Position numbers and translations under genes: made by a program. This document shows positions 24,099 through 34,606 of a DNA stretch of 54,539 nt, piece by piece (the stretch's first letter is position 1; every line of letters begins with the position of its first letter). The stretch is from NCBI GenBank assembly GCA_016212925.1, contig JACRDF010000009.1, positions 1 to 54,539 of the forward strand, written 5' to 3'. The notes beneath the pieces are model-generated. The model saw nothing but the letters and a program-made list of their open reading frames with translations, had not been told where the DNA came from and ran no database searches. The DNA is from Desulfomonile tiedjei (GTDB lineage Bacteria > Desulfobacterota > Desulfomonilia > Desulfomonilales > Desulfomonilaceae).

Positions 24099-27077
24099 TT
24101 GGCTGCAAAAGAAATAGTGATCAGGGGGGCGCGCGAACATAACCTAAAGGACATAGCGCTTAGCATTCCACGGGATAAACTGGTTGTAATAACAGGCCTT
24201 TCCGGATCGGGAAAATCAACGCTGGCTTTTGACACTATCTACGCGGAAGGGCAGAGGCGCTATGTGGAGTCTCTCTCCGCGTACGCGCGCCAGTTTCTCG
24301 AAATGATGGACAAGCCCGACGTGGACTCCATCGAAGGCCTGTCTCCAGCCATAAGCATAGAACAGAAGACCACGTCCAAGAACCCTCGCTCCACCGTCGG
24401 CACGGTTACGGAGATTTACGACTATCTTCGCCTGCTGTACGCGCGTATCGGTATTCCCCATTGTTGGGAATGCGGCCGCCCCATCAGCTCCATGACGATT
24501 CAGCAAATGGTTGACCGCGTTATGGAACTACCCGCGGGTACGCGCTTCCATATCTTGGCTCCAATAGTGATGGGCAGAAAGGGAGAATATCAGAAGGAAT
24601 TGCAGCATCTGGTCAGAGAAGGCTTTGTCCGAGCCAAGATTGATGGCGAGTTGCGTGACTTGTCGGAAGACATTCGGCTGGACAAGAATAAGAAACACAA
24701 CATTCAGGTGGTTGTGGACCGACTGGTTGTGAAAGAAGGCATTGAAAAGCGCCTCGCGGATTCCATGGAAACTGCGGTCCGAATGGGGCAGGGCACGGCC
24801 ACCGTGGAGGACCTTGCCGGCGAAGAGCACATATTCAGCGAGAAGTTCGCATGTCCCGAGCACGGAGTTTCCCTGGGCGAAATATCCCCCCGGCTGTTTT
24901 CCTTCAATAATCCTTTTGGGGCCTGCGAGACCTGTACCGGCCTCGGGGTGCAGATTCGATTTGACCCGGACCTCGTGGTGCCCAACCCCGCGCTTTCCAT
25001 AAGGGAAGGGGCTATCGCACCATGGCAGCGCCGCGACTCGATATTCTACTACCAGATGATCGACGCGCTCGCGGAGCATTATCACTTCGATATTTTCAAG
25101 CCGTTCGGTGAATTGCCGGAAAGAGTTCAAAAGGTCGTTCTACATGGTTCCGGTAGCGAGGAAATTGATTTCTACTACGAGAGAGACGGCAGAAAGCACT
25201 TTTTCCGGAAGCCGTTCGAGGGCGTGATACCAAATCTGGAGCGCAGATACCGCGAGTCCGACCGCGACGATTTTGACGAAGAGGTCGGCCGTTACATGAG
25301 CGCGGTTCCCTGCCCCTCCTGCGGAGGCGCGCGCCTGAAAAAGGAGGCGCGGCACGTGCTTGTCGGAGGAATGCCTGTCCACAAGCTGACAGCCCTGTCT
25401 GTTCGCGATGCGGCTGAGTTCATGATGACCCTGAAACTGGACGAACGTCGCATGGAGATCGGGCGTCGAGTAATCAAGGAGATCCGGGACCGGCTGGGCT
25501 TCCTGGAGAGGGTAGGGCTAAATTACCTAACATTGGACCGGTCTGCGGCCACGCTCTCGGGAGGCGAATCACAGCGGATCAGGCTGGCCACGCAGGTGGG
25601 GTCTTCTCTGGTGGGAGTGCTGTACATCCTTGACGAGCCCAGCATCGGCCTTCATCAGAGAGACAACCAGCGCTTGCTTGCCACTCTCATGGACCTCAGA
25701 GACCAGGGCAATTCAGTGCTCGTGGTTGAGCACGACCCTGAGACCATTCTCAGCTCGGATCACGTCATCGACATGGGTCCGGGCGCGGGTAGGATGGGCG
25801 GGGAAATTGTCTTTGAAGGCAAGCCCGAGGACATTCTGAAGTCCGAGAAATCTCTGACGGGGAAGTATCTTTCCGGCAGAGAATACATACCTATCCCTCT
25901 CAGGCGACGGCGACCGGGCAAGAAGAAACTGGTGCTCAAAGGAGCGCGGGCCAACAATCTCAAGAGCATCGAAGTGGCCTTTCCTCTAGGTTTGTTCATC
26001 TGTGTAACCGGCGTATCCGGGTCGGGCAAGAGCACCCTGGTGATAGACATCCTGCATCGGGCGCTCGCTCAGAGGCTTTATAGGAGTCGCGAAAAAGCGG
26101 GCGAGGTTGACGCTGTCGAAGGGATTTCTTTCATCGACAAGGTCATAGACATAGATCAGAGTCCCATAGGAAGGACGCCGAGGTCCAACCCGGCCACGTA
26201 CACAGGTGTGTTTACTTTTGTTCGGGAACTGTTCGCGAACCTGCCGGAATCGCGAGTAAGAGGATACAAACCGGGCCGGTACAGCTTCAATGTTAAGGGC
26301 GGCCGTTGTGAAGCCTGCCGCGGGGACGGCATCATAAAGATTGAAATGCACTTTTTGCCCGATGTTTACGTCAAATGCGATGTGTGTCACGGAAAACGCT
26401 ACAACCGTGAGACCCTGGATATTAAGTTCAAGGGCAAGAACATATCTGAAGTGCTGGACATGACGGTCAACCAGGCTGCGGAGTTCATGGGAAATATTCC
26501 GTCCATTTACAACAAGCTGCAAACAATACAGGCAGTCGGTCTGGATTACATCAAGCTGGGGCAACCGGCCACGACACTGTCCGGAGGCGAAGCGCAGCGC
26601 ATAAAGCTTTCCAAAGAGCTTTCAAAGAGGAGCACGGGCCGGACTCTCTACATACTCGATGAACCCACCACCGGCCTGCACTTCGCGGATGTGAAGAAGC
26701 TTCTGGATGTGCTCATTAACCTTGTGGAAGCCGGCAATACCGTAATAGTAATCGAACACAATATGGACGTGATAAAGGTCGCGGACTACATCGTAGACCT
26801 CGGTCCGGAGGGCGGCGACGAAGGCGGACGAGTCATCGCGACCGGGACGCCCGAAGAAGTCGCTGCTGTTCCGGAGTCTTACACAGGTATGTATTTGAAA
26901 GAAGTATTGGCTAATGAGGGTGGGTATCGCCCCTTTGAAGTCCCCGTGAGCGACACGGGCGCAGCCTGGCAATCCCAATCGGAGAGCCCACCGAAGAAGA
27001 CGCGGAAGGTCGCAAAGATCAATCCGAAGCGCAGCAACAACAAGAAGAGCGATAAGCGAAAACAAGCGGCCAACTGA
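24099..27077 (+). CDS. uvrA: Excinuclease ABC subunit UvrA
   Basis: A 992-residue DNA damage recognition ATPase of nucleotide excision repair, which works with UvrB and UvrC. It has two ABC modules: Walker [10 protein letters not shown] (33-41) with signature [16 protein letters not shown] and [10 protein letters not shown], then [10 protein letters not shown] (about 637) with [15 protein letters not shown] and [10 protein letters not shown]. The C-terminal zinc finger CEAC...CDVC is intact. The inner zinc module reads CPEHG...CETC, with His in place of one Cys. Length is slightly above the usual ~940 because of a Lys/Asn-rich tail. The frame begins at TTG with AGGAA upstream; no in-frame ATG precedes the conserved start. 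A weak TTGTCA -35 lies at 24013. Confidence 0.97.
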   Translation: MAAKEIVIRGAREHNLKDIALSIPRDKLVVITGLSGSGKSTLAFDTIYAEGQRRYVESLSAYARQFLEMMDKPDVDSIEGLSPAISIEQKTTSKNPRSTVGTVTEIYDYLRLLYARIGIPHCWECGRPISSMTIQQMVDRVMELPAGTRFHILAPIVMGRKGEYQKELQHLVREGFVRAKIDGELRDLSEDIRLDKNKKHNIQVVVDRLVVKEGIEKRLADSMETAVRMGQGTATVEDLAGEEHIFSEKFACPEHGVSLGEISPRLFSFNNPFGACETCTGLGVQIRFDPDLVVPNPALSIREGAIAPWQRRDSIFYYQMIDALAEHYHFDIFKPFGELPERVQKVVLHGSGSEEIDFYYERDGRKHFFRKPFEGVIPNLERRYRESDRDDFDEEVGRYMSAVPCPSCGGARLKKEARHVLVGGMPVHKLTALSVRDAAEFMMTLKLDERRMEIGRRVIKEIRDRLGFLERVGLNYLTLDRSAATLSGGESQRIRLATQVGSSLVGVLYILDEPSIGLHQRDNQRLLATLMDLRDQGNSVLVVEHDPETILSSDHVIDMGPGAGRMGGEIVFEGKPEDILKSEKSLTGKYLSGREYIPIPLRRRRPGKKKLVLKGARANNLKSIEVAFPLGLFICVTGVSGSGKSTLVIDILHRALAQRLYRSREKAGEVDAVEGISFIDKVIDIDQSPIGRTPRSNPATYTGVFTFVRELFANLPESRVRGYKPGRYSFNVKGGRCEACRGDGIIKIEMHFLPDVYVKCDVCHGKRYNRETLDIKFKGKNISEVLDMTVNQAAEFMGNIPSIYNKLQTIQAVGLDYIKLGQPATTLSGGEAQRIKLSKELSKRSTGRTLYILDEPTTGLHFADVKKLLDVLINLVEAGNTVIVIEHNMDVIKVADYIVDLGPEGGDEGGRVIATGTPEEVAAVPESYTGMYLKEVLANEGGYRPFEVPVSDTGAAWQSQSESPPKKTRKVAKINPKRSNNKKSDKRKQAAN

Positions 27078-27176
27078 CAGGGAGCTTGGAAGAAAGCCTT
27101 TCATTGGAAAAGAATGCCATAGATTATTCGGGGGATAAGGCTCCTCGCCTAGTTGGAGTTTCGGGAGGGAAGCAAG

Positions 27177-27407
27177 ATGGAAATGCCGGACAATCTTGAA
27201 AAGATCGCGTTGAACAACGAGAACCAAGAAATAGAAGAATCTAAAACCTCTTCTGTTGTCTCCGGAGTCGTTGAACCGGTTGTTGGCGCGGTTGTTGACC
27301 CCGTTGCTGAAGGCATTCTTGAAACAGGAGTTGAGGCGGCCAGCGCAGTGGTGGAAGGAGCCGCAGAAGTAGTCGGTTCGATAATAGGCTCTATCTTTGA
27401 TTCATAG
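27177..27407 (+). CDS. Tiny Val/Ala/Gly-rich protein
   Basis: A 76-residue protein, family not recognised. A short acidic N-terminus (about 25 residues, many Glu/Asn) is followed by about 50 residues of alternating Val, Ala and Gly with Glu/Asp and Pro at regular intervals (VVSGVVEPVVGAVVDPVAEG, then GVEAASAVVEGAAEVVGS). This could form amphipathic helices or an oligomeric membrane-surface structure. GGGAGGGAAG supports the ATG at 27177. It lies 99 bases after uvrA and just before a large palindrome. Confidence 0.55.
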   Translation: MEMPDNLEKIALNNENQEIEESKTSSVVSGVVEPVVGAVVDPVAEGILETGVEAASAVVEGAAEVVGSIIGSIFDS

Positions 27408-27456
27408 CATTCTGTTTCACGTAGACGCGACTTTGTCAAAGGCCTCCTTTAGCTTC

Positions 27457-27571
27457 GTAGGATGTGGTGAGCGAAGCGAACCGCATCTGTCGAGAACAGA
27501 GGGCTGCTGCGATGTTGTGTGAACTCGACCGATGCGGTTCGCCCGCATTGAGCGGGCTCACCACATCCTAC
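27457..27571. repeat. Palindromic intergenic repeat
   Basis: The left arm, starting GTAGGATGTGGTGAGC with GCGAACCGCATC further in, and the right arm GATGCGGTTCGC...GCTCACCACATCCTAC are inverted copies of one another around a central ~40 bp. This is a REP/BIME-type element between the Val-rich gene and the AlkD-like gene. Confidence 0.75.
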
Positions 27572-27652
27572 CGGGCTTGACACGCCCTAGTCGTTCACGG
27601 AAGTCTCCATTCCCAACCCAAACATTCACCAACTGAAAGGATTACATCTCGT

Positions 27653-28363
27653 TTGCCCGTGAAAGCCAAAACGCCCCAAGATACCGATTCCCAGTATCAA
27701 GAAATCATTCAACGACTGAAAGCCCTTGCCAACCCGGATGCAGTTAAAGGAATGGCGAGGTTCGGGATCAATCCCGCGGCCGCTTGCGGTGTCTGGATCC
27801 CCGAACTGCGGAAAATAGCCGCAACCGCCAAGAAAAGCCATTCGCTGGCTGAAAGGCTCTGGTCATCTGGGATTCACGAGGCCAGGATACTTGCGTCCAT
27901 GGTCGACGATCCCAAGAAAGTCACCACTGATCAGATGGATCAATGGGCCGGGGAGTTCAATTCCTGGGATGTGTGCGACCAGTGCTGCAACAATCTGTTT
28001 CGCAAAGTCGAGCACGCTCATGACAAAGCACACGAGTGGAGCGCAAGACCGGAAGAATTTGTCAAACGGGCCGGGTTTGTTCTTATGGCTTGCCTGGCGG
28101 TCCATGACAAGCAGGCGAGCGATGAGGCATTCCTTGAATTCCTGGCTGTTATAAAAAGAGAATCCACGGATTCAAGGAATTTTGTGAAGAAGGCGGTCAA
28201 CTGGGCACTAAGGCAAATTGGGAAGCGCAACAAACATTTGAATCAAGCAGCCCTGGCCACGGCCCGAGAAATAAATGAATTGGACGCAAAAGCAGCGAAA
28301 TGGATCGCGTCCGATGCGATTAGGGAACTGGCTGGTAACGCTGTTCAAAAGAGACTGGCGTGA
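27653..28363 (+). CDS. AlkD-like DNA alkylation repair protein
   Basis: A 236-residue all-helical protein of the AlkD/HEAT-like DNA glycosylase family, which removes bulky or cationic alkylated bases. Family features are GVWIPELRKIAA, the LAERLW.SGIHEARILASM region, the key FNSWDVCDQ motif (with the Trp-Asp pair), and NFVKKAVNWALRQIGKRN near the C-terminus. No ATG fits; the start is TTG at 27653 or GTG two codons later, with AAAGGA about ten bases upstream. It is separated from uvrA by the Val-rich gene and a palindrome, so it may not be co-transcribed, although both belong to DNA repair. Confidence 0.85.
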   Translation: MPVKAKTPQDTDSQYQEIIQRLKALANPDAVKGMARFGINPAAACGVWIPELRKIAATAKKSHSLAERLWSSGIHEARILASMVDDPKKVTTDQMDQWAGEFNSWDVCDQCCNNLFRKVEHAHDKAHEWSARPEEFVKRAGFVLMACLAVHDKQASDEAFLEFLAVIKRESTDSRNFVKKAVNWALRQIGKRNKHLNQAALATAREINELDAKAAKWIASDAIRELAGNAVQKRLA

Positions 28364-28415
28364 ACTCCATCTGATTTTCCACAGCTCAATAGAGCAGAAA
28401 TAACGGGTCGGCACG

Positions 28416-28673
28416 CCATAGGCGTTAAAATAACGGGCCTGTCCGGATTTGTGAGCCCCAGAGGGGCTCAATGATAGTAGCCCGGCAATTCATTGCCGGG
28501 TAAACGATGAGCAACAATTCAGTTCTGCCTTCCCGGGGGCCGCCCGGAGGATTGATCCTCCGGACGGCCCCCGGGAAGGCAGAACCTTTCTTGGCCTCTC
28601 ATTCCCGGCGATAAATCGCCGGGCTACTATCGGGACGTCCCTCCGGGACAACAGCTTATTTTAACGCCTATGG
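28416..28673. repeat. Large nested palindromic element 2
   Basis: Outer 18-bp perfect inverted repeats CCATAGGCGTTAAAATAA (28416-28433) and TTATTTTAACGCCTATGG (28656-28673) enclose hairpins GAGCCCC/GGGGCTC (28453-28469) and CCCGGCAATTCATTGCCGGG (28481-28500) on the left. The centre is a 64-bp near-perfect palindrome (28522-28585, 29 of 30 arm bases paired). On the right are CCCGGCGATAAATCGCCGGG (28604-28623) and GTCCC/GGGAC (28637-28649). The whole 258-bp unit can fold on itself. It has no coding frame. The rest of 28364-29015 holds nothing else recognisable. Confidence 0.85.
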
Positions 28674-29015
28674 GGTCGTACCCCCTGGTGTCGCATCACG
28701 CGGACACCATTCGCAGGGATAAGGAATGCCCGAAGGTGCAAAGGAACTCCCTCATCCGCAAAAGACCGCTCCAGTCCTAATTTCATAAAAATTTCCTGAT
28801 ATTGCAATTTTTCGAGATAGACATTTGATCTGTTTGCGGGTTAGAATCGTACACTACGAAAAAAGTTGGAGATAAGAGCGAGGCTCGCGTCGCATTGCTC
28901 AACCCGCGGCGGAGGCGCTCCGAAGGTCGCCGCGGCCGGTGAGTGTCCGGGTACCGGCTCTGATATAGTTTTTCTTTTCGGCTGCAAGTCTTTTTTGTTC
29001 AGGGGGATAGGGAAA

Positions 29016-29945
29016 ATGAAGAAGGTTCTTGTCTTTGCTGTGGTCTTCAGCCTTTGTTGCGCTTCTATGGCCTGTGCAGAGGGTCTTGGGGGCCTTTCCA
29101 TGCCGAGCCTGGGGTCTTTGACGGAAAACGTGAAGTTCAACCCTTACGCTCAGGTGGGATTCATGCGCATGGGGTCCAACATGAACCTTCCGGTCGGTAC
29201 CGCGGAAACTGTTGCAGGGACCCTTCAGATAGATAACATTGACATCGCGATGGCAGACGCGAATTTCTGGACAGGCACCGTGGGATTCACCGCCAAGTCA
29301 GGGGAACTTCTCAGCTTGTTCGCATCAGCAGGCGGAATTCTCCCCCGTCAATTCGTCGTTTCGGGAGAGATTCCGGTCAGTCTCGGCGGCGTCGGCACTT
29401 CGGCCAACATTGATTTCACGGGGTCTAAAGCGCAAAGCTGGTATGTCCAATCCGGAGTCGGATTGGGACCTGTCCTTCTGGGCGTGTATTGGGGGGATTT
29501 CAAGCTCATTGTGGAAGACCCCAGACGAGGCTCGCAGCCCATCGCGAACCAGAGTTTAAGGGGGGACATTACCACCACGACTATTGCCCCATACTTCGGG
29601 ATCGCGTTTCCCGCATCTTGCGCCCTTTTCTCGGTAATCTACAGCCCCTGGGCATGGTCGGACACTACTTTGGTGCTTCGAACCTCACAGGCAGACCTGG
29701 CCCAGTTGGCGTATAAATGGAACCGGCCTGGAGATTTCGTTTCCGCCACTTTTCAATATAACCCGACCCCGATCGGCTCCATCAATTTTGGTCTATGGGC
29801 CAATTATACGTGGATGAGAGTGGTCGGAGACGCTGACCTCGAATTCCAGAACGCGACGACCGGTGTAACAAGACAGAGAACGGTTACGGCAACCGTGACC
29901 CAGTATGTTACTCAGGGGGGGATTACGCTCGGCCTAAATTTTTGA
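29016..29945 (+). CDS. Secreted beta-rich (outer membrane?) protein
   Basis: A 309-residue protein with a signal peptide (1-22, ending MACAE). The mature part alternates hydrophobic and polar residues in many beta-strand-like segments, with Gly turns and a C-terminus ending in aromatic Phe (ITLGLNF), as in outer membrane beta-barrels. No named family is recognised. The ATG at 29016 is chosen for its signal peptide and AGGGGGATAGGG upstream; the frame is open to 28866 but that part is non-coding in character. Overall style resembles the barrel-like protein at 46803. Confidence 0.72.
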   Translation: MKKVLVFAVVFSLCCASMACAEGLGGLSMPSLGSLTENVKFNPYAQVGFMRMGSNMNLPVGTAETVAGTLQIDNIDIAMADANFWTGTVGFTAKSGELLSLFASAGGILPRQFVVSGEIPVSLGGVGTSANIDFTGSKAQSWYVQSGVGLGPVLLGVYWGDFKLIVEDPRRGSQPIANQSLRGDITTTTIAPYFGIAFPASCALFSVIYSPWAWSDTTLVLRTSQADLAQLAYKWNRPGDFVSATFQYNPTPIGSINFGLWANYTWMRVVGDADLEFQNATTGVTRQRTVTATVTQYVTQGGITLGLNF

Positions 29946-30272
29946 CTTCCAAGGCAGTGATTACAAAGGACGCGGCAGTAAAGAATTAGAACAGCGGCAA
30001 TAAGACGAACTGATTGTACGTGTAATTGCCACGGCTATTTTGCGTAATAATTTCGCTAAGATCCATTTTCGCATTGTGACAGTGTGGGTGACGGCTTTGT
30101 TAAGCTACCCAAAGGGCTTGCAGAATTTGTATGTGCATCGGGGGTCTCAACCTCGACGACGACAGTAGCTTGACATTTTAGATCCAAAACCAGCTTTTAC
30201 GTAACGGCTAAAGAATTGAAAACAGCCAATTGCAGGATACTCAGCGGCTAATTGAGAAAAAGGGGGAGAAGA
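29946..30272. other. Intergenic region before sulfatase island
   Basis: A+T-richer sequence with no open frame. TTGACA occurs at about 30172 but without a good -10 at proper distance. No hairpin terminator was found. It marks the composition break between the local genome and the G+C-rich sulfatase genes. Confidence 0.35.
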
Positions 30273-32759
30273 ATGAACAAGAAAGCAGCATTGTGGACGG
30301 CCTTGGCATCGGCTCTGATTGTTATGTCATTAGCTTTACCCGTCATGGGCCAGCAGATCACGGGCGTTCCGGGGTCACCGGAAGCCGCCACAACGATTGA
30401 TGGAAGGTACCTCCCCAACCCGCCGCCCAAGTTTGGTGGTGAAATCGACGTCAACGCGGCCCAGTCAAAACCGTACTGGCCGCCGCGCGTCGTGCCGCCC
30501 AAAGGCGCGCCGAATATCCTATTGATCATGACCGACGATGTGGGGTTCTCTGCGCCGAGCACCTTCGGAGGGGTAATCCCAACACCGGCGCTGGATCGGA
30601 TCGCCACCAACGGTCTGCGCTACACAGCGTTTCACACCACGGCGCTCTGCTCGCCGACGCGGGCCGCGCTCCTCACTGGCCGCAACCACCACTCGGTAGC
30701 AACCGGCGTCGTCGTCGACCAGGCGACTGGCTACCCCGGCTACAACAGCGTCATCCCACGCGACGCGATCGCCATCGGGGAGATCCTCCGGCAGAACGGC
30801 TACGACACGTCGTGGTACGGCAAGGATCACAACGTGCCGCAGTGGGTGGCGAGCCAGGCCGGGCCCTTTACCGACTGGCCGACCGGGCCGATCAAGGGCT
30901 TCGACTACTACTTCGGGTTCATCGGCGATGACACGAGCCAGTGGCAGCCGAATAACCTGTTCCGCAACACCACACCTATCGAACCTTATCTGGGCAAGCC
31001 CGGCTGGAACCTGATCACCGCCATGGCCGATGAGGCGATCGCGCGTATCAAGATGCTGAACGAGGTCCAGCCCGACCGGCCCTTCATGATCTACTACGCG
31101 CCCGGCGGCACGCACGCGCCGCACCACCCGACGAAGGAATGGGTGGACAAGATCAGCAAGATGAAGCTCTTCGACGAGGGCTGGAACAAGCTGCGTGAGG
31201 GGATCTTCGCCAATCAGAAGAAGCTGGGGGTCATCCCGCAGGACGCCAAGCTCACGGCCTGGCCGAAAGACCTGCCGCAGTGGGACACGCTCTCGCCCGA
31301 GGCGAAGAAGCTCTACATCCGCCAGGCCGAAGTCTATGCCGCGTACCTGGCCTATACCGACCACGAGATAGGCCGGGTGATCCAGGCGATCGAAGATATG
31401 GGCAAGCTCGACAACACGCTCGTCATCTATATCAGCGGCGACAACGGCTCGAGCCCCGAGGGTACGCCCCATGGCCTGTACAGCGAGTTTGCTATTTTGA
31501 ATGGCGTCCACCCGACGGTCGCCGATAACATGAAGTTCTACGATGGCTGGGGCACGGACCAGACCTACCCCCACTATGCGGTGGGATGGGCCTGGGCCTG
31601 GGACACGCCCTATCAGTGGACCAAGGAGGTGGCCTCCCACTTCGGCGGCACCCGCAACGGCATGGCCATATCCTGGCCCGCGAGGATCAAGGACGAAGCC
31701 GGCATCCGCCACCAGTTCCACCACGTGATCGACGTCGTGCCGACGATCCTGGAAGCGGCCGGCCTGCCCGAGCCCGTGATGGTCAACGGTGTCGCGCAGA
31801 AGCCGATCGAAGGCGTGAGCATGGCCTACACTTGGGACAAAGCCAATGCGAACGCGCCGGGCCGGCGGAGGACCCAGTATTTCGAGATGTTCGGCTCGCG
31901 CGCGATTTATCACGACGGCTGGATCGCCTCGGCGCCTCCCATCGTCGCGCCTTGGGCCCTCTCGCTGAAGCCGCCGCCCCCGGACGTGATGAACAGCTTC
32001 AAGTGGGAGCTGTACGACCTCGGCAAGGACTGGACGCAGTCGGACGACCTAGCGGCCAAGATGCCGGACAAGCTGCGCGACATGCAGCAGTTGTTCACCT
32101 TCGAGGCGTCGAAGTACAACGTGTTCCCGCTCGATGACCGTCTTCTTCCCCGGTTCATGGGAACGAAGCCGAGCTACACCTCCGGCCGGACCCTGTTCAC
32201 CTATACGGGCGAGCTGAGCGACGTGCCGTTTCCCGGTGTCGCCGGTGCGCCGAACATGCTGAACAGGTCTTACACGATCACGGCCGAAGTCGAGATTCCC
32301 CAAGGCGGCGCCGAGGGCATGCTGGTCACCGACGGCGGCCGGTTCGGCGGCTACGGCTTCTACCTGCTGAAAGGCGTACCGGTCTTCACTTGGAACCTCA
32401 TACAACTGGAGCGGGTGAAGTGGCGGGGTAAGGAAGCACTCAATCCGGGGAAGCACACGCTGGAGTTCGACTGGAAGTACGACGGGCCGGGCCTGGGCAA
32501 GGGAGGCACAGGCACTTTGAAGGTGGACGGCAAAGTGGCGGCCAGCCATCCCATGCCGAAGAGTCTGCCTGTCGGTATCGGGTGGGTCGAGACCTTCAAC
32601 GTCGGCGTCGACACGGGCACGCCGGTGGACGACCAGGATTACCAGGTGCCATTCAAGTTCACCGGCAAGATCAAAAAGCTGACGATAAAACTGGGGCCGG
32701 AAGACCTGACACCCGCGGAAAGGGAAATGATCTTCGGGACGTACCGCGACAAGCAATAG
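30273..32759 (+). CDS. Arylsulfatase (long type) 1
   Basis: An 828-residue periplasmic type I sulfatase that hydrolyses sulfate esters. A signal peptide (1-27) is followed by the sulfatase domain: metal ligands in LLIMTDDVGF, the formylglycine motif CSPTRAALLTG with Cys126, GKDHN, the HAPHHP loop, and SGDNGSSPEG. From about residue 630 a beta-sandwich C-terminal domain follows (SYTITAEVEIPQGGAEGML, TGTLKVDGK). GGGGGAG supports the ATG at 30273. It is collinear with the sulfatases at 34607 and 39293. Codon use is markedly G+C-richer than neighbours. The natural substrate is unknown; a formylglycine-generating or anSME enzyme must be encoded elsewhere. Confidence 0.92.
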   Translation: MNKKAALWTALASALIVMSLALPVMGQQITGVPGSPEAATTIDGRYLPNPPPKFGGEIDVNAAQSKPYWPPRVVPPKGAPNILLIMTDDVGFSAPSTFGGVIPTPALDRIATNGLRYTAFHTTALCSPTRAALLTGRNHHSVATGVVVDQATGYPGYNSVIPRDAIAIGEILRQNGYDTSWYGKDHNVPQWVASQAGPFTDWPTGPIKGFDYYFGFIGDDTSQWQPNNLFRNTTPIEPYLGKPGWNLITAMADEAIARIKMLNEVQPDRPFMIYYAPGGTHAPHHPTKEWVDKISKMKLFDEGWNKLREGIFANQKKLGVIPQDAKLTAWPKDLPQWDTLSPEAKKLYIRQAEVYAAYLAYTDHEIGRVIQAIEDMGKLDNTLVIYISGDNGSSPEGTPHGLYSEFAILNGVHPTVADNMKFYDGWGTDQTYPHYAVGWAWAWDTPYQWTKEVASHFGGTRNGMAISWPARIKDEAGIRHQFHHVIDVVPTILEAAGLPEPVMVNGVAQKPIEGVSMAYTWDKANANAPGRRRTQYFEMFGSRAIYHDGWIASAPPIVAPWALSLKPPPPDVMNSFKWELYDLGKDWTQSDDLAAKMPDKLRDMQQLFTFEASKYNVFPLDDRLLPRFMGTKPSYTSGRTLFTYTGELSDVPFPGVAGAPNMLNRSYTITAEVEIPQGGAEGMLVTDGGRFGGYGFYLLKGVPVFTWNLIQLERVKWRGKEALNPGKHTLEFDWKYDGPGLGKGGTGTLKVDGKVAASHPMPKSLPVGIGWVETFNVGVDTGTPVDDQDYQVPFKFTGKIKKLTIKLGPEDLTPAEREMIFGTYRDKQ

Positions 32760-32931
32760 GCGCAGTCGGCGCTACCGTGGACCACGGGCCGCCCGGGATA
32801 GGCGGCCTGTCCAGCGAAGTGCGAGTATGAGAGGCGGAACGTATGACGATGATCCTCGGGGTGACCCCCTTCCTCGTCTCGGTTATGGCCGCGCTTCGTG
32901 ATTCAGATGTCATTCGAAAGGAGATCGCCTT

Positions 32932-34569
32932 ATGAGCACTGTGGTAAGAGGTCATTTCAATCTTGCCTTTCCCTTGCAGCCGTCGACGAGGAGAGCACGA
33001 CCGTGCCGCCTCTATCGGAGCGCGCTTATCGCGTTGACGATATTTGTCGCTTCCTTGGTATGTCTGTCTGGCCCGGCGCTCGCCCAGCAGAAGAAGCCGA
33101 ACATCCTAGTCCTCTGGGGCGATGACATCGGCTGGTACAACGTCAGCGCCTACAACATGGGCGTGATGGGATACAGGACTCCGAATATCGACCGTATCGC
33201 TAGGGAAGGTGCCCTGTTCACCGACTGGTACGGCCAACAAAGCTGCACGGCCGGCCGCGCGGCTTTTATCACCGGCCAGTCGCCCATCCGCACCGGCCTA
33301 ACCAAGGTGGGACTGCCCGGCGCTGAACTCGGGCTAAAAAAGGAAGACCCGACCATCGCGGAGCTGCTTAAAGCGCAGGGCTACGCGACCGGCCAGTTCG
33401 GCAAGAATCACCTCGGAGACCGCGATGAGCACTTGCCGACCGCCCACGGCTTCTACGAGTTCTTCGGCAACCTCTATCACTTGAACGCGGAAGAAGAGCC
33501 GGAGAGCGTCGATTATCCGAAAGACCCTGCGTTCAAGAAGCGCTTCGGCCCGCGCGGCGTGATCCACTCGTGGGCTAACCCGGACGGGACCCAGAAGATC
33601 GAGGATACCGGCCCGCTCACGAAGAAGCGCATGGAAACAGTGGATGACGAGATTACCGCGGCCGCGCTCCGGTTCATGGAGCAGCAGCACAAGGAAGGCA
33701 AGCCGTTTTTTGTCTGGTGGAACGCGACACGCATGCACATCTGGACGCACCTCAAGAACGAGTCCAAGGACAAGACCGGCCTGGGCATCTATCCTGACGG
33801 CATGGTCGAGCACGATGCGCACGTGGGCCAGCTCCTGAAAAAGCTGGACGAACTTGGCATCGCCGACAACACCATCGTGATGTACTCGACCGATAACGGG
33901 GCCGAGACGTTTTCCTGGCCGGACGGCGGAACCACGGCCTTCCGCGGCGAGAAAGGTACCAATTGGGAAGGCGGTTACCGCGTCCCGACCCTGATCCGCT
34001 GGCCCGGCACAATCAAGGCGGGGACCGTGTACAACGACGTCTTCGCGCATGAAGACATGCTGCCGACACTCCTCACTGCAGCCGGTGTGCCCGATGTCAA
34101 AGAGAAGCTGCTCAAAGGGTATGCGGTGGGGCGCAGGACCTTCAAGGCGCACCTCGACGGCTACGACCTTGCCCCGTACTTTAAGGGCGAGACGAAAGAC
34201 CCTCCACGTCGGGAATTCCTGTACTGGAACGACGACGGCAAGCTAGTGGCGCTACGGTACAACCGGTGGAAGCTCGTATTCTCGGAGCAGCGCAGCCACG
34301 GACTTGGAGTCTGGGAGCAGCCGTTCGTGGACCTGCGCCTGCCGGCGATCTATGACCTGCGTGCGGATCCATTCGAGCGCGCAAACCAGGAATCGATTGG
34401 ATACGCGGCGTGGAGGGTCGAGCGCTTGTATCTCTTGGTGCCGGCGCAGGCTTATATCGCCAACTGGCTCGCCAGCTTCAAGGAGTTCCCGCCGCGACAG
34501 AAGCCGGCGAGCTTCAACCTCGACCAGGTGATGCAGCAAATCCAGGAAGGCGCCACTGGCTTCAAGTGA
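32932..34569 (+). CDS. Arylsulfatase (short type) 2
   Basis: A 545-residue sulfatase lacking the beta-sandwich tail of its neighbours. A signal or anchor segment (about 28-50, ending PALAQ after a long basic lead) precedes ILVLWGDDIGW with its metal ligands. The activation motif is CTAGRAAFITG with Cys105, where Ala replaces the usual Pro. GKNHLGD, the STDNGAE metal site and a FRGEKGTNWEGGYRVP loop follow. AAAGGAG precedes the ATG. It lies 172 bases after sulfatase 1 and 37 bases before sulfatase 3, in one likely operon. It belongs to a different sulfatase subfamily from the three long ones. Confidence 0.92.
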   Translation: MSTVVRGHFNLAFPLQPSTRRARPCRLYRSALIALTIFVASLVCLSGPALAQQKKPNILVLWGDDIGWYNVSAYNMGVMGYRTPNIDRIAREGALFTDWYGQQSCTAGRAAFITGQSPIRTGLTKVGLPGAELGLKKEDPTIAELLKAQGYATGQFGKNHLGDRDEHLPTAHGFYEFFGNLYHLNAEEEPESVDYPKDPAFKKRFGPRGVIHSWANPDGTQKIEDTGPLTKKRMETVDDEITAAALRFMEQQHKEGKPFFVWWNATRMHIWTHLKNESKDKTGLGIYPDGMVEHDAHVGQLLKKLDELGIADNTIVMYSTDNGAETFSWPDGGTTAFRGEKGTNWEGGYRVPTLIRWPGTIKAGTVYNDVFAHEDMLPTLLTAAGVPDVKEKLLKGYAVGRRTFKAHLDGYDLAPYFKGETKDPPRREFLYWNDDGKLVALRYNRWKLVFSEQRSHGLGVWEQPFVDLRLPAIYDLRADPFERANQESIGYAAWRVERLYLLVPAQAYIANWLASFKEFPPRQKPASFNLDQVMQQIQEGATGFK

Positions 34570-34606
34570 GGCAGTGCGACAGAACATGTTGATCCATGGG
34601 GGTTTT

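Noticed and set aside
30519-31913. A long open frame on the minus strand opposite sulfatase 1
   Set aside because: It is the mirror of a G+C-rich coding sequence; its product is Arg/Val/Asp-rich with no domain, and the opposite strand has an unmistakable sulfatase.
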